Assembly: GCF_016859285.1 (NCBI RefSeq)
Contig: NC_053415.1
Coordinates: forward strand, 4,525,001 to 4,589,000
Length of the DNA stretch: 64,000 nucleotides
Direction: 5' to 3'
Source: Xiphias gladius
Lineage: Eukaryota; Chordata; Actinopteri; Istiophoriformes; Xiphiidae
The notes under the pieces were generated by a model. That model was not told the DNA's origin, ran no database searches, and worked only from the letters and a program-made list of their open reading frames with translations. Shown piece after piece: positions 26,104 to 38,200 of this stretch (position 1 is the stretch's first letter; every line of letters begins with the position of its first letter). The translations under genes and the position numbers were made by a program.

Positions 26104-27045
26104 TGGGGACAAAGTGTGTGCTGACAGTGGACACAGAAGGACTCTCTCATCACTGTCTAGATTTTGTATTTTGCCAAATGCGGTGCTAAGACTGTCTGCA
26201 AAGTGAAGGAACTTAATAATAGAGGAAAATATATTTTGGATGGATTAATATCCATAGATTTATCTGTCAGTACATCACCGCCAGACTTGAGGCTACTATC
26301 TCAACTTAAAGAGCCTTACTGATAGCAGAGTTTCAAAGCTAGTATTGATATCAATATTTGAGAATAATGACACTGATATCAGCTGATATTTATTTTTGGC
26401 TTAAAAATTTTGGCAAGATCTCTCAAAATTGATGGATTAAAAGTTATGATGAAGATATGTATGAGTAGGATAATTTACAGTTACACAAAATATATCACTA
26501 TCAACAATAGCAGGAATTTTTGAAGAGTAAACTTCACTGAAAATGATAAATAGTTTTAAGTAACAACAGAGAAATGCTTTAAACTTGAACTAGGAAAAAA
26601 CGGCCAATGTACATAAGAATGCAGCTTATAAAATATTTATTGCTGCACTTAACTGCACTCTAATTATCCTGATGTCTGTCAACATTTAGGTCAATACTTA
26701 TCGGTGATACACAAGTATCACCCGTTCCAAAATATCACTCAGCTGTGCTCCTTTCCCGATTATCACTGTAACTTCATGTAACATTCCACTTCAGAGTAGA
26801 AACTGTTATTTTTTGCTTCTTGCATTTCAAATACGACTTTTTAATCTTCTCTGACTGGTTGTTTCTTTTTTTTTGCAAAGCCTTTGTGGACTGATAATAA
26901 ATTCAGCAGTTTAGTAATACATTGGATGTGTTTTTGTATAGTTTTATGTCTTTACGGGTATTGTATTTATTGGCCCAGTAATATATACAGTGATTTCTGT
27001 CCAGAGTGAACTCTAAGAAGCTGGTGTTGTTCAAGACATTTCATA

Positions 27046-27051
27046 AATAAA
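27046..27051 (+). terminator. cnot9 poly(A) signal
   Basis: A canonical AATAAA lies 943 bp after the cnot9 stop. Another AATAAA is at about 26897. Either could end the transcript. No other gene on this strand is close enough to own them. Confidence 0.6.
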
Positions 27052-27321
27052 CTCTTCTCCACCCAGTTTAGGATATTAATAGTGCCCTTGACATGTGATA
27101 GGGGAGCTACTTTCAGTCTTATTCAGTGGAAAGACATAATGACATTGATTCTTAAGTTATTGTCTTGTGGGGCCAGTGACAGTAAATCTTATCCATTGTA
27201 GCTTCTCTACTTGCTTCTGCAAGCAAATTAAATATATATTTATAACATTGTTCAAACAGTATATACTGTATACCAACCTTATGCATTTTGAAGTCATGGT
27301 TACGGTCGTGGTTGGCTCAAT

Positions 27322-27460
27322 GCTATTCCAGCATGCACTGGGGGGAGAGGTGGGGTCTGTCACATGGTTAGTTAAAGGTAACCCACAAAGGCAAGGGGGA
27401 GCATACAAACGCCACACAGAAACACCCCACTCAGCTACTGGACTTGACCCCCCAGTACCA
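27322..27460 (-). mobile_element. degenerate tRNA-type SINE fragment
   Basis: On the minus strand the sequence reads ggggggtcaagtccag, then cagtagctgagtgg, then tgtgtggcgtttgtatgctc, then gtgggttaccttt. The order (a B-box-like segment, then the segment tgtggagtttgcatgttctc, then gtgggttt) is that of a widespread fish SINE. It is heavily mutated and its head is missing. Confidence 0.55.
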
Positions 27461-27465
27461 GTATG

Positions 27466-27756
27466 ATTTGAGTAGGGCTGCAACTACCGATTATTTTTCT
27501 TACTGATTAATATTGATAGATTAATATGATTGATCAAGTATTTAGGTTATGAACAATCAGAATAAATGCAAAGAATTCCCATCACAAAGATATTCAGTTT
27601 AAAATGATAAAAAACACAAAAAGCAGCGAATCCTATAATCTAAGGAGCTTGAACCATCACATATTTGCCATTTTCAATTGATTAAATGACTGAAATTATT
27701 AATCAAAATTGTTGCTGATTAATTGTCAATTCATTTTTTCAACTCTATATTTGAGT
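27466..27756. mobile_element. hAT-type MITE with 8-bp target duplication
   Basis: A 275-bp AT-rich element (27474-27748) begins agggctgcaactaccgatta and ends gtcaattcattttttcaactctat. Its tips are short imperfect inverted repeats. The octamer ATTTGAGT occurs exactly on both sides (27466-27473 and 27749-27756), as expected for a hAT superfamily insertion. It has no coding capacity. The family is one I know from many teleost genomes. Confidence 0.8.
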
Positions 27757-30559
27757 CCTGGCTCAACAAATGTGCAACTCAGAAGACCGTTATTTAGATG
27801 ACGCGTCACTGCCATCAGTGATGCTATGTTCAGCACAGAAAAGCCTCCGTGTTTTGAAGAGGATTTTTTTAATTGGGGGACATTTCAGTCAAAGATTTGA
27901 AGTTATTTTCAAGTGAGGTTCATTCATTGTCAGTCAGATGAGGAAGTGACTCACCTGTGCTCACTTAGTGCTCCATCTAACAGCCCCACAGACTTCACTT
28001 ATAAGCTTTCATTTCCTTTTACCGGTACATTAACAGATTGTTGCCCCCATAGGTTCCATTATCCTCACAATGGCCGAGATGGACATCATGAATCACGGAA
28101 ATACCAACGCTTAAGCCTTCCATTTGTGAGCAAATCTGATGCCCTTGGGAGATGTTCCTAAGTATGTACTGTGTTTTTTTTGTCAGTTTACTTTTATGGG
28201 GGAGAGCTAAAGTCATTATAGACCTGGTCCAGGGAGCCGGAGGAGTACATTAACTTGACTGGATTGACAACTGGAAAAGATATGTTTTCTATCTTTGTGT
28301 TGCTATTTGTGATCCAGAAGTCCACATTGTCGGTTACTGATATTCACCTTTGATTTATTTGCATGTTAAAACAGATTCAAACAAAACTATAATCACTGCA
28401 TTTTCACTTACATGTTGGACAGCTGAGAAATATACATTAGAGTGGGCAACGTAATAAAAACTGCATCTAAGCTGTCGTCTACTAATCAAGGCTCTTCTCT
28501 GTATTATGTGGCATACTGCCAAGTACTACGATATAGTCTTTCATCAGCCTCTTGCAGAAGTCTACTGTTGACCTGTTATTTCTGCAGAGGGGAATTGTTT
28601 TCATGCACAACAGATACTTCTTATTGTTTCATGATTTGGCTTCTACACGGTAGACCTTTTCCCAGAATTGTGTTACCCGTTATCAGTGCTGATATAGAAA
28701 CATGAGAGCCACTCTGAGGTCTGCACAGCATCCACAATCACCCGGATGATGGGAGAGGAAGACAGACAGATTGAGGCAAAGCAGGCTGAGGGGAGTGCCC
28801 TTCAGCAGATGCAGTGAGGGGTCTGCAGATGGCGACATGAGGGAGTGGTAGAAAAGGAAGGAAGACTGGTGGGGGGGGCGTAGAAGAGTAGGAGGGAGAG
28901 GATGAGGACTGGTGGGAGTGGAACATGCCAGCGCCCGGCAGCAGTGACTAGGGAATCATGTTTCTCAGACCCAGCTGTAAGACTGGGGAGAGGGGAGGAG
29001 AGAGGCTGAGCCACAAACCCCTTTGGACACTCCCAGTTTTCTAATGTCCTGAACTAAGTTAACAGTCCCTGGACTCTCCTTAAGTCAGAATCTCAGAGTA
29101 CAGGGCCAGCGTGACGTACACACCTCCCCAGACCCTCTCTCAAGACGGCCATCCAGGCTCTTACCCCTCCGTATCTGAGGCCCTTGCCGAGGGAGCCGTC
29201 CTGAAGGATACTCACCTCTGGAGGTCTGATTCATAATTTCCCCAGTGAAATCTGTACTTTTGGTAAGTATCACTCTTTTTCTTATCGAAGACAAATCCAA
29301 ATTGCAGTTATTCTTTCTTACTTTAGCTGCAGTTGCATGCAGGCTTTACTGAAGTCATGCTTTTATGTCTTATATTTCTGCCTCTGGTTCTAATTTACTG
29401 CACAAACCTCCCTGCCCGTCTCGTTTCGGAGTTATATATTTTATTGGACGGGCAGAGGCTGTTGACTTGTTTGTTGAATTCTTCACATAATTGTGTGCAG
29501 GAAAAAGGCAGCTATGGGTAATTATCAGGACACGGATCCCTCTGCACTTGGGAGATGGCGCATTCGTATGAGGGATAACAGGGGATTTAAACTTAAACCA
29601 AATACCAGCCGCACATAGCATACAGTATATGTATAAAGTTATTGGTCTTCATGGCTGAGCTCTTTATTCACAGTTTCTATCCTCATGAGTAATGTCTTTG
29701 TGTGTTTGTGTGTCTGTGTGTGTGGTCAATGAACTCCCTCAAGAAGTGGCCATGTGTGACTCATCCCTGAGGAGAGCACCAATCCAGAGCACTTAAGCAT
29801 GGCCCCAAAAATAAAAACAACATAACGTGACCTAATTGGAGCTTGAAAGTCTGGACCTGAAGTATGAAGGAGAGTGTGTTAAACTTGCAGAAGTACAATC
29901 TGAAAAACTTGAATGGAAAATCAAAAGGTGTTTGACGTGGCTGTTCAGAGAAGACGCTAAACATCAAAGCACAATTTAGTTTGTGGAGCAAATAGCTGTG
30001 GAAAATCCGCCTCACTTTCATGATCAGTCTCCTTCCCGAGTAGGAGCGTGATATTAAATTGTGAAGCAACCGCAAATACATTCCTTGCATCACATTAGTC
30101 ATACTGTGGTGTGGCTGGCAAAGGGAGTTGTGAAACATAGAGAACCCAAGATTAGATCTTTTTGTTTCAGGAAACAATGAAAGGAAATGATAGATGTCAG
30201 ACAGGAATACAGATAAACAGACCTTAGAAAACCTTCCCATGTGTGTGAGTGTTTGATCCACATTTATCAGCAAACAACAGAGATTATCGCGGTGCACTGA
30301 AAAACAGAAAGTTTGCAGTGCATTTGTCTTATTCTGCATCAGTTTCTCTGCTTTAAATGAGACACTTTATGAATGTGTAAGGATCGAATCTGTGGTGTGT
30401 TGTACCCATTTTTGCCCTCTCAGACAAAGTTTTTCTTTTGGGCTATATCAATAAAAGTATCTTTTTCATAAAGCTGCAGTTATAAGTATATAACTCAGTG
30501 GAATACCAACAATTTTAATTTTTTATGTTTGCCTCAGATGTTGAGAACACCACAGTCTG

Positions 30560-31110
30560 CAGTCCTGCTGGCAGCTCTGTGAGGCTGTACTTTGCCACAT
30601 TGATAAAGTTAAATGATATTATCAGCATGCCAACACGCGTACAGTGGCAGTGCTAACATGATGATGTTCAGCAGGTACAATGTTTACCATTTTTACCATC
30701 ATTGTTCAGTGTGTTATCTTTCTAACATTTCCTAATTAGCTCTGAACACAAAGTGCAGCTGTGACTGATGACAATGCCATTAGTTTTGGCTGTACAGTAT
30801 TTGGTCATGAACCAAAGTGGAAAAAAAACTGAAATCGTGATCAGATGATAGCGCTAGATGAAAAGTTAATCACCAAAGTTACTGCAAATCATTTTAAATG
30901 GGACAGGGATGAGTCTACCAATATATATGACAATCCTTCCAATATCCATGGAGACATTTCACAAATGTCAACCTCATGGTTGCGCTACAGGAAACCTAAA
31001 TCATTAGGATTCATCGTCCGCTAACCATGAATGTCTGTACCAAAATTCATGGCAATACATCTAATAGTTGTTGCGATATTACAGTCTGGTGGACCAACTG
31101 ATGGACTGCA
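30560..31110 (+). repeat. interspersed repeat family R, copy A
   Basis: It contains the order: catgctaac-like segment, gcgctagatgaaaagttaat, caccaaagtt, catgaatgtctgtaccaaaa, catggcaatac, ttgttgcgatatt, then cagtctggtggacc. The same order recurs at 35575-35960, 37995-38305 and, inverted, 38385-38665. I recognise it as a common percomorph repeat but cannot name its class. No terminal repeats are clear. Confidence 0.6.
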
Positions 31111-31167
31111 AATCAAATATAGAGCGATAAAGTGATTGGGCAAGTGGTCTCAAGCTTTTGGACCACA

Positions 31168-31203
31168 CTATCTATCCATCAGTCTATCTATCTGTCTATC
31201 TAT
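31168..31203. repeat. (CTAT)n microsatellite
   Basis: Imperfect tetranucleotide repeats of ctat/ctgt extend over about 36 bases in the spacer upstream of plcd4. Confidence 0.8.
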
Positions 31204-32292
31204 GCAGTATATATACAGTATTTATTTTACACTGTTAAGAACAATATATGAAAGTTTCCTTTTTCGGTAGCATGTTTTTGCTGATTTTTTTCATTCATAA
31301 TCCAAAAAATTGTAAATTATAATCACACAATCATATATAAATAAATCAGATTTAAGAAAAAAAAATCCATCTCTGTCTAGTCCTGGTTTCTATCTGACCA
31401 GGCTGAGGCAAGCACAGACTGCTGAGTGTGCGTATTTTTTCTTTGTCAGCAGGCAGATTGCAGGAGTCTGCAAATTGATGGCTCGACAGGATCAAGATTT
31501 AAATGCGCACTCGTATAACTTGAAGAGACGTTGGCAGTTAGAAAAACAATTGCAGATAGTCCAGTCTACTGCTTTATATATAGTACTTGCAGATTGCGTT
31601 AGTAACCTCTCTTTTTCAACTTCAATGACCTTTTGAGGATACCGTATATCTGTTTGTCCCAGTTCCATATCACAGATGTCAGGGTCAGCAAATGAACAGT
31701 ACCTGGTATTTATTCCGGACTTTGCCTAGGGACACTTAAGCCTTGCATTTACTTGTCAACACAGGAGTTTGAGCCAAAATCCTACTGTCAAAAATAAGAA
31801 TAAGAATTCCCTCTGCCACTGCCCAGCTGATCATGATTTTGTAAAAAACAACAGAATGGCAGGTTTTTGAAGGTGATGGATGGAGATGTTTCATATCCCT
31901 GGATCAGCGGGGAAGTTTTCTATGAACAAAGTGAAGTACTAATATCCTTCCTTAACAACTCTTATCAAGTTTCCTTTCAGTGATATACTGAACCAGTTGT
32001 TCCAATAAAGACACTGCTCAGTGTCTAAGAAGAGAGAAATGAAGTTTGTGTAACCGACAGTATGAACCAGGGTGCTGCTTAAATTGTGCTCAGCAAATCT
32101 AATGTGGACAAGTGAAGATTAATATTATACTGTGTTTATCTGTATTTGGATAGTTTATGGAGCAGTTGGATGAACAAAGAGCTTTTGTAAATTTTTATCT
32201 TGTTTAGATACAGGGAGAAACATCTGGAACAATTCACTAACATCTGCTTCTTTTTAGCAGCAAATTTCCATTGGCATGATTCAAGGATAACA

Positions 32293-35200
32293 ATGGATCC
32301 TGAAACCTCTCGTGAGTAAATGTTATTCATTTAGACTGAAGATGCATAACTTGTGATGATTTTACATTTTGTTTGAAGATTTATGGTCTAATAAATTTTC
32401 AGCATTAAATTCATATATCCTATTTAAATCAGTAGTAGTAAAATCATTAATCGGAACTAGTTACCTACTATTCCTCTCCCTGGCCTGCCAGTTCTGATGG
32501 TGTAGTATCTAAGTGTGACCTAATTATGACTTTTGACTTTGTGCAGGTATCCAAGATGACCCAGATGTCAAGTTGATGGTGGCAGGATCGACTCTGAGAA
32601 AAGTCAAGTCCCGTTCATGGAAGAAGCAGCGGCATTTCCGCCTCCTGGACGATGGCCTGACGATCTGGTACAAATCCAGATGGGCAGGGAAATGTCACTC
32701 CACCTGTGAGTAGAGAAGCGTGTACATATGTTTGCATGCATGATTGTACTGACATACTAACTGTTATTTCATTCATTTGATTCTCCCTGTAAATAAACCA
32801 CCTTACATAGAGTTTAAGTTCCTTGAAATTGTGGAGTCAATTTTCAAGTTATAAACATGAACTTGGAGTGTTCCTGTAGCCTATTGGTTAAGGGGCATAT
32901 CACATACCCGCAATGTCCCCAGTTCAATTACAGCCAGGGACCTTTGTTGCATGTCATACCCCTCTGTCTCCCCCTTCATATCCTGTCTGTCCCTCTACTA
33001 TCATCTACCCAATAAAGGCGAAAATGCCAAAAAATAATCTTAAAAAAAGTGGACTTTACCACGAGCAGCATTTCTTCGCAGGCTGCGTAGAAACCCTCTT
33101 TCTTTTAGCCCAAACCGTAACCCCATGGCACTAACTTCACGTTATGTGAAGCATTTTTTCATAGCCCGGACCAGTGGCCAGGCAGCCGGCGAAAAATCCA
33201 GGAAGTTACTAGATTGATTTTGTTACCTTTGGACAGACCAGGGTAGCTTTTTCCTCCTGTTTCAGTGGTTTCAGTGGTTTCCTGGTATCGGTCTTCTCAT
33301 CTAACTCTCTGCAAGAAAGCAAATATGGTTATTTAAGTGTTGAAGCATTGCTTTAAGAAGTTTACTTCAGTACAATGGAGATCCTATAAACACTGTGCAA
33401 AGCAACAGAAAAGCTTAATTAAGTAAAGTTTATTGGTGTAGCCCAACGCTAGATACTTATTACAGAGTGGAAATACAAAATAGAAACGTGGGACTGTAAT
33501 CCAATAATAGTTAATAGGTCTAGTTCAAGATTCTCTATGATTTATGTACTTATGAGAGTAACTGAGAGGAACACAAGGCGAACAAGGGCATAGTATTAAA
33601 ACCTCCCAACGTGTACCTCTACCAATTTGAATTGAGATCGTTTTAGCTAAACTTCCCACTCAACACACGTTCTCCACACTGTCTTAGTCTCAGTGACCGA
33701 GTTGGAGGCAGTGCGCGAGGGCCACCAGTCGGAAGTCCTGCTGAGCATTGCTGAGGAGTTCCCCGCTAACCTCTGCTTCACCTTGGTGTTTCACGGTCGT
33801 CAAGGCAACCTGGACCTTGTGGCGGAGTCTCCAGAGGAGGCCCGGGCTTGGATCCAGGGAGTGCGCAAGTTAATTCAGAAGGCTCAAATGATGGATGAGA
33901 AGGAGAGGCTGGACCAGTATCCTTTGTACTCTGGTACATCACTGTGTTAGGTATTTTCTGAAGAATAACTGTGTTTATTCTGATGTTGACTCATAAATTA
34001 TACTGGTTCATCCCTCCTCTTTCTGAGCAAAGCTGCAAGTAGTCTGCTTAAAAGGTGAAACTATTCTATCCCTTTCTAACTTTGCGCAACCCATTAGATT
34101 ATTTCAGCAGTGGACATCTGATTTCCTAGTAGAACTCTCTCATTAACATGTTTGAAGTTCCAAATGGAAAAATAAAGTTCTTTAAATTTGAATTTTCATT
34201 AAACTGCACATCTGAGTTTCCCTCAGCATCGTCTCAGATGGGTCTGGGACTGGTTTCAGAAAGCTGACAAAAACAAAGATGGGAAGATGAATTTCAAAGA
34301 AGTGCGGACACTGCTGAAGATGATGAATGTAGACATGAATGAAGAACATGCGCTCTATCTCTTTACGGTAAGATTTTTAAAATGTGATGGTAAGAGGATG
34401 GAGCAGAATTAGTGATTCATCTGAAACTCAGGTTTTAAAGACCTGTCACCCTTGTTTTTAATTTTTGGAATTTGCTTTTACTTATTTAACTTCAAGAATG
34501 AGCCACCCAGGTTTCAGAGCTTTGCTCCAGCTTTCTTAGAAGTGACATGTTGCTGGCGGTGGACACTTTAGCTGTTGAAGGGACTGGGCCTTTGTCCTGG
34601 CACAGGCTCAAAAAACTGGTTTTCATATGTTCAGTTTTGGTTTAATTTGGTTTTTAATATAAGCACAATTTGTTGAACTTTTTGTTTTCTTTTTCCGACC
34701 ATACAGCATATGATAAGACCAAAAATATGTAAAAGATTGACATATTTCTTCATAATAGATCCATTCTTTTTCCAAAAAATATAACAAATACAATACTCTT
34801 CCTTTATTTCCACAGATGGCTGACAAGTCAGAGAGTGGCTCCTTAGAAATCGAGCAGTTTGTCCACTTCTATAAGATGCTGACTCAGAGGGATGAAATAT
34901 GGAAAGTGTTCCAGGACTACTCTGGAGATGGAGAGAAGTTAATGTTGGAGGAGCTGGTGAGCTTCCTGAGGATAGAGCAACAGGAAGGAGAGCAGAGTGC
35001 CCAGCATGCCCAGGAGCTGATTGATCGCTATGAACCATCTGAGACAGGTAAAGGTGGCTGTGACTTAGAGCAGCATCTTCATGCAGTCATATTCATGTTT
35101 TATTTAAAATACAGTCCACGTGATTGCTGTAATAATAGAAAAATTCATAAGATAGTTTGATATTGAATATTTATTGTAAATATTTATTGTGAACAAAAAT

Positions 35201-38200
35201 GTAATATTCTCAGTATTTTTCAGAGCAGTAGCACTTTGTTTCATTGATTTACACCCACCTCATACATCAGTATATGTAACGTATATATCTGCTGCAGATC
35301 AGAAAAGGTTGGTATTAGCATTTTATTTCCAAGGATAGTTAGGCTGAAAGCTTATACTTCCTGTCTGATGTTTTTGGTATCTGGAAGTCTTAATGTGATG
35401 TGTTGTATAAAATTGTCTAACTATTAAGGTTTGACATTTCAATAACATTTTATTATTGTGCAGTACAGTGTTTTTGCTTTTAAGTGTTATGCATTCGCAG
35501 TTTAATTTAACACGTGAAGAGCCAACTCTCTCTTTAGGCTTGAATTTCCACTTGAAACTATAGACTATATTTGCAGTTTTAGATAAACAAGAGTTAGCAT
35601 GCTAACAATGGCCAAAATAGCACTAAACCCACAGAACAGCTGAGGCTGATGAGAACCTGTTAGTTATTTGGTAATTAATCAAAGTAATGGATCATTTAAA
35701 TTTTTGGCCTGATCAGGACACTAGATGAAAACTCAGGGGATCACCAGAGTGATGAGGATTTATCCTCTTGGGACCTTGAGTACCTGCAGCAAATTCTATT
35801 GCAATCCACCCAATAATTCTCAAGACATTTCACTCAAAACTAATATGTCCGGACAAAATTTCATGGGAATCCATGCGGAACTTGTTGAAATATTTCAGTC
35901 TGGACCAAAGTGGTCCAATAACCCGACGGACCAACACTGCCATTGCTAGAGCCACATAGCTGCTAGCATGGCCCTACAACCTGGAGGTCTTTGTGACTGA
36001 ACACTTGCAATAAAATAACACATAATTTGAGTGTGTGAATACCTTTCTTTCTAATCAGCTTATATTTATTAAGCCTAATTAAACGTTGCATTAAAACCAT
36101 CCAGCACCTCAGCAGAGACTTACAGTATATGAACTGTGCTGCCTTTTGATCAGAGGATGCTGAAGAAAAATAGTCTTTGATCTAGTGTTACGGTAGATTT
36201 CTAAATTTAAATTTTTGGAAATTCATTGCTTGAATGACTGTCAGTTTTTGTGGACCAAAAAATCTGGACTCTGCTGAGCCATCTCCATCTGTTTCCCTCT
36301 GTGCAGCCAAGAAGCAAGGGGCCATGTCACTAGACGGCTTCCAGATGTACCTGTGCTCCCAGGAGAGCTCCATATTTAAACCGGAGCACCAGGGTCTTAA
36401 CCAGGACATGAGCCAGCCGCTCAACCACTACTTCATCTCCTCCTCACACAACACCTACCTCCTGGAGGACCAGCTCCGAGGACATAGCAGCATAGAAGCA
36501 TACATCCAGTGAGGACCGCTGCATACACACCACACACACCACAAACAGGACAGAGACTTTGTAAATGATAGAAGGATAGAATAGTAGGACAATAAAATGG
36601 CTGTTAGGCAGATTAGACAATGCCATTGAAGTGTATTTAAGAGAGAGGACAAATAGGCCGACAGAGAGCTGAGTTGTTAAGGTTGAAACAAAAACTAGGA
36701 AAGACCCATAAACAATTTTCCAGTGATAAGAGACACAAGGGTTTCAATGCATTTCCAAAAATTCAATGTTTTTCTTCGTCTGAAGCCTTGTGTGAGACAG
36801 GCAAAAAAAAAAAATAGATACAGTATTAATTGGAAATTAATTGATGGAAGCGTTACATTGAAACAAAAACAAGACAAACAATCGTCTTTACTTACATTTG
36901 TATGTGTGTTTAGGGCTCTGAAAAGAGGCTGTCGCTGTGTAGAGGTGGACTCCTGGGACGGCAGTGATGGAGAGCCCGTTGTGTATCACGGTCACACTTT
37001 CACATCCAAGATTCAATTTAGAGACGTCATTTCAACACTCAAAGAATATGCCTTCAAGGTAGGCAGCACAGGCACAATACCTGTACTTGTATGCAGCATG
37101 CAACCCAGTCAGGTTTTAAAAAATTATAAAAGTAGCATGTCTTTTAAGTACATTTTAAATCAAATGGACAATACAGAATAATGGGTAAATTGTTTCTGGA
37201 AATAAAAGTTGCTGTTGACATTTTTTCAGTGCTGTGAGTGTCAGCTTCATTGTATTGGGGTGAATTCACAGGCATATATCTCAAAACCCACTGTTTAAAT
37301 ATGAAGCTAAACTGAATCCTAGATTACTCCAGCAACACAGAGGGAGCAACTGGTAACCTTTCCTGCCACTGGAATCAAACATACCCTTGCTAACTGACCT
37401 ACATGGAAAACAACCAGGAACTTCTCATGTGTCCCCACCTCCTCATTTTATCCTCGTCAAACTTTCCTACTTAACTTTAGGAGGATAGGATGAAGAAACT
37501 ATTTTGGAGGATTGTGGAAACTTTTGCTTAATGGAAACTAAATACAATACTGCAATTTAATTTGCCACTGTTTGTTAGGAGTTGAAATAATTTCAACATG
37601 AATAAACGAGAAGACAGACAAAATAGCTGCTTGGTCATTTTAAGAGTAAAGTGTCTTCTCATTCTTGTTTGACAGACATCAGAGTTCCCAGTCATCCTGT
37701 CCCTTGAGAACCACTGTGGTGTAGAGCAGCAGACAGTCATAGCTCAGCACCTCAGCCAAATCTTGGGTGACACATTACAGACCACCCTTCTGGATGGACA
37801 GACCCCTCACCAACTTCCTTCTCCACAGGTTAGAATCTGTTTGAGTTTTTATTTTTTTGTCAAATGTGCAAATTTTAGGGTGAGGCACACTTGAACTCTT
37901 TTTTCCTTTCAAGCTGTCCTGAAACTTACAAGGAACACAAATGCTAGTGACTCTGAGAGGCTGTAAGGTTCCGTCTAAATAAAACCAAAGTACTGAACAA
38001 ATTGATGCTAGATGAAAAGTCAGACCAAAAGCAGTGGGATTCATCCTAAGGGCACCATGGAAATCTATTCAATGACATTTCATGACATTCCATCCACTTG
38101 TTGTCGAGAAAACCATAAATATAAATGTCATGGAGGTGCTAGAGGAAATGCCAGGGGATCACCAAAGTCAGCAGCATACATCTTCTGGGGACAATGATTT

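Larger units (their letters stand above)
27757..32257. other. cnot9-plcd4 spacer with candidate plcd4 leader exon
   Basis: I find no coding exon with known homology in these 4.5 kb; the open frames are short and lack family motifs. A moderately GC-richer block at 28720-29262 ends in a strong donor (TG then GTAAGTAT at 29263). It could be a non-coding first exon of plcd4 spliced to an acceptor at 32257 (ctgcttctttttag). That is inference from splice signals only. A GT-rich simple repeat lies at about 29699-29725. An interspersed repeat at 30560-31110 and a tetranucleotide repeat at 31168 are listed separately. Confidence 0.45.

Noticed and set aside
27913..28161. Open frame with an internal ATG GCC GAG ATG start-like context.
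   Set aside because: It stops after a short run following that ATG, shows no donor in phase and no homology I recognise.
29567..29585. A sequence close to the I-SceI homing endonuclease site (agggataacaggg).
   Set aside because: It has three mismatches to the 18-base site and no homing element is near. A chance match or simple coincidence is enough.
29761..30339. A 192-residue minus-strand open frame in the cnot9-plcd4 spacer.
   Set aside because: Composition is that of random AT-rich DNA, with no domain motif and no splice partners. I found no support for a gene.
32866..33048. Considered as a true tRNA gene because of A and B box-like segments.
   Set aside because: No cloverleaf can be formed over the head, and a CT-rich body and A-rich tail follow, as in a SINE.
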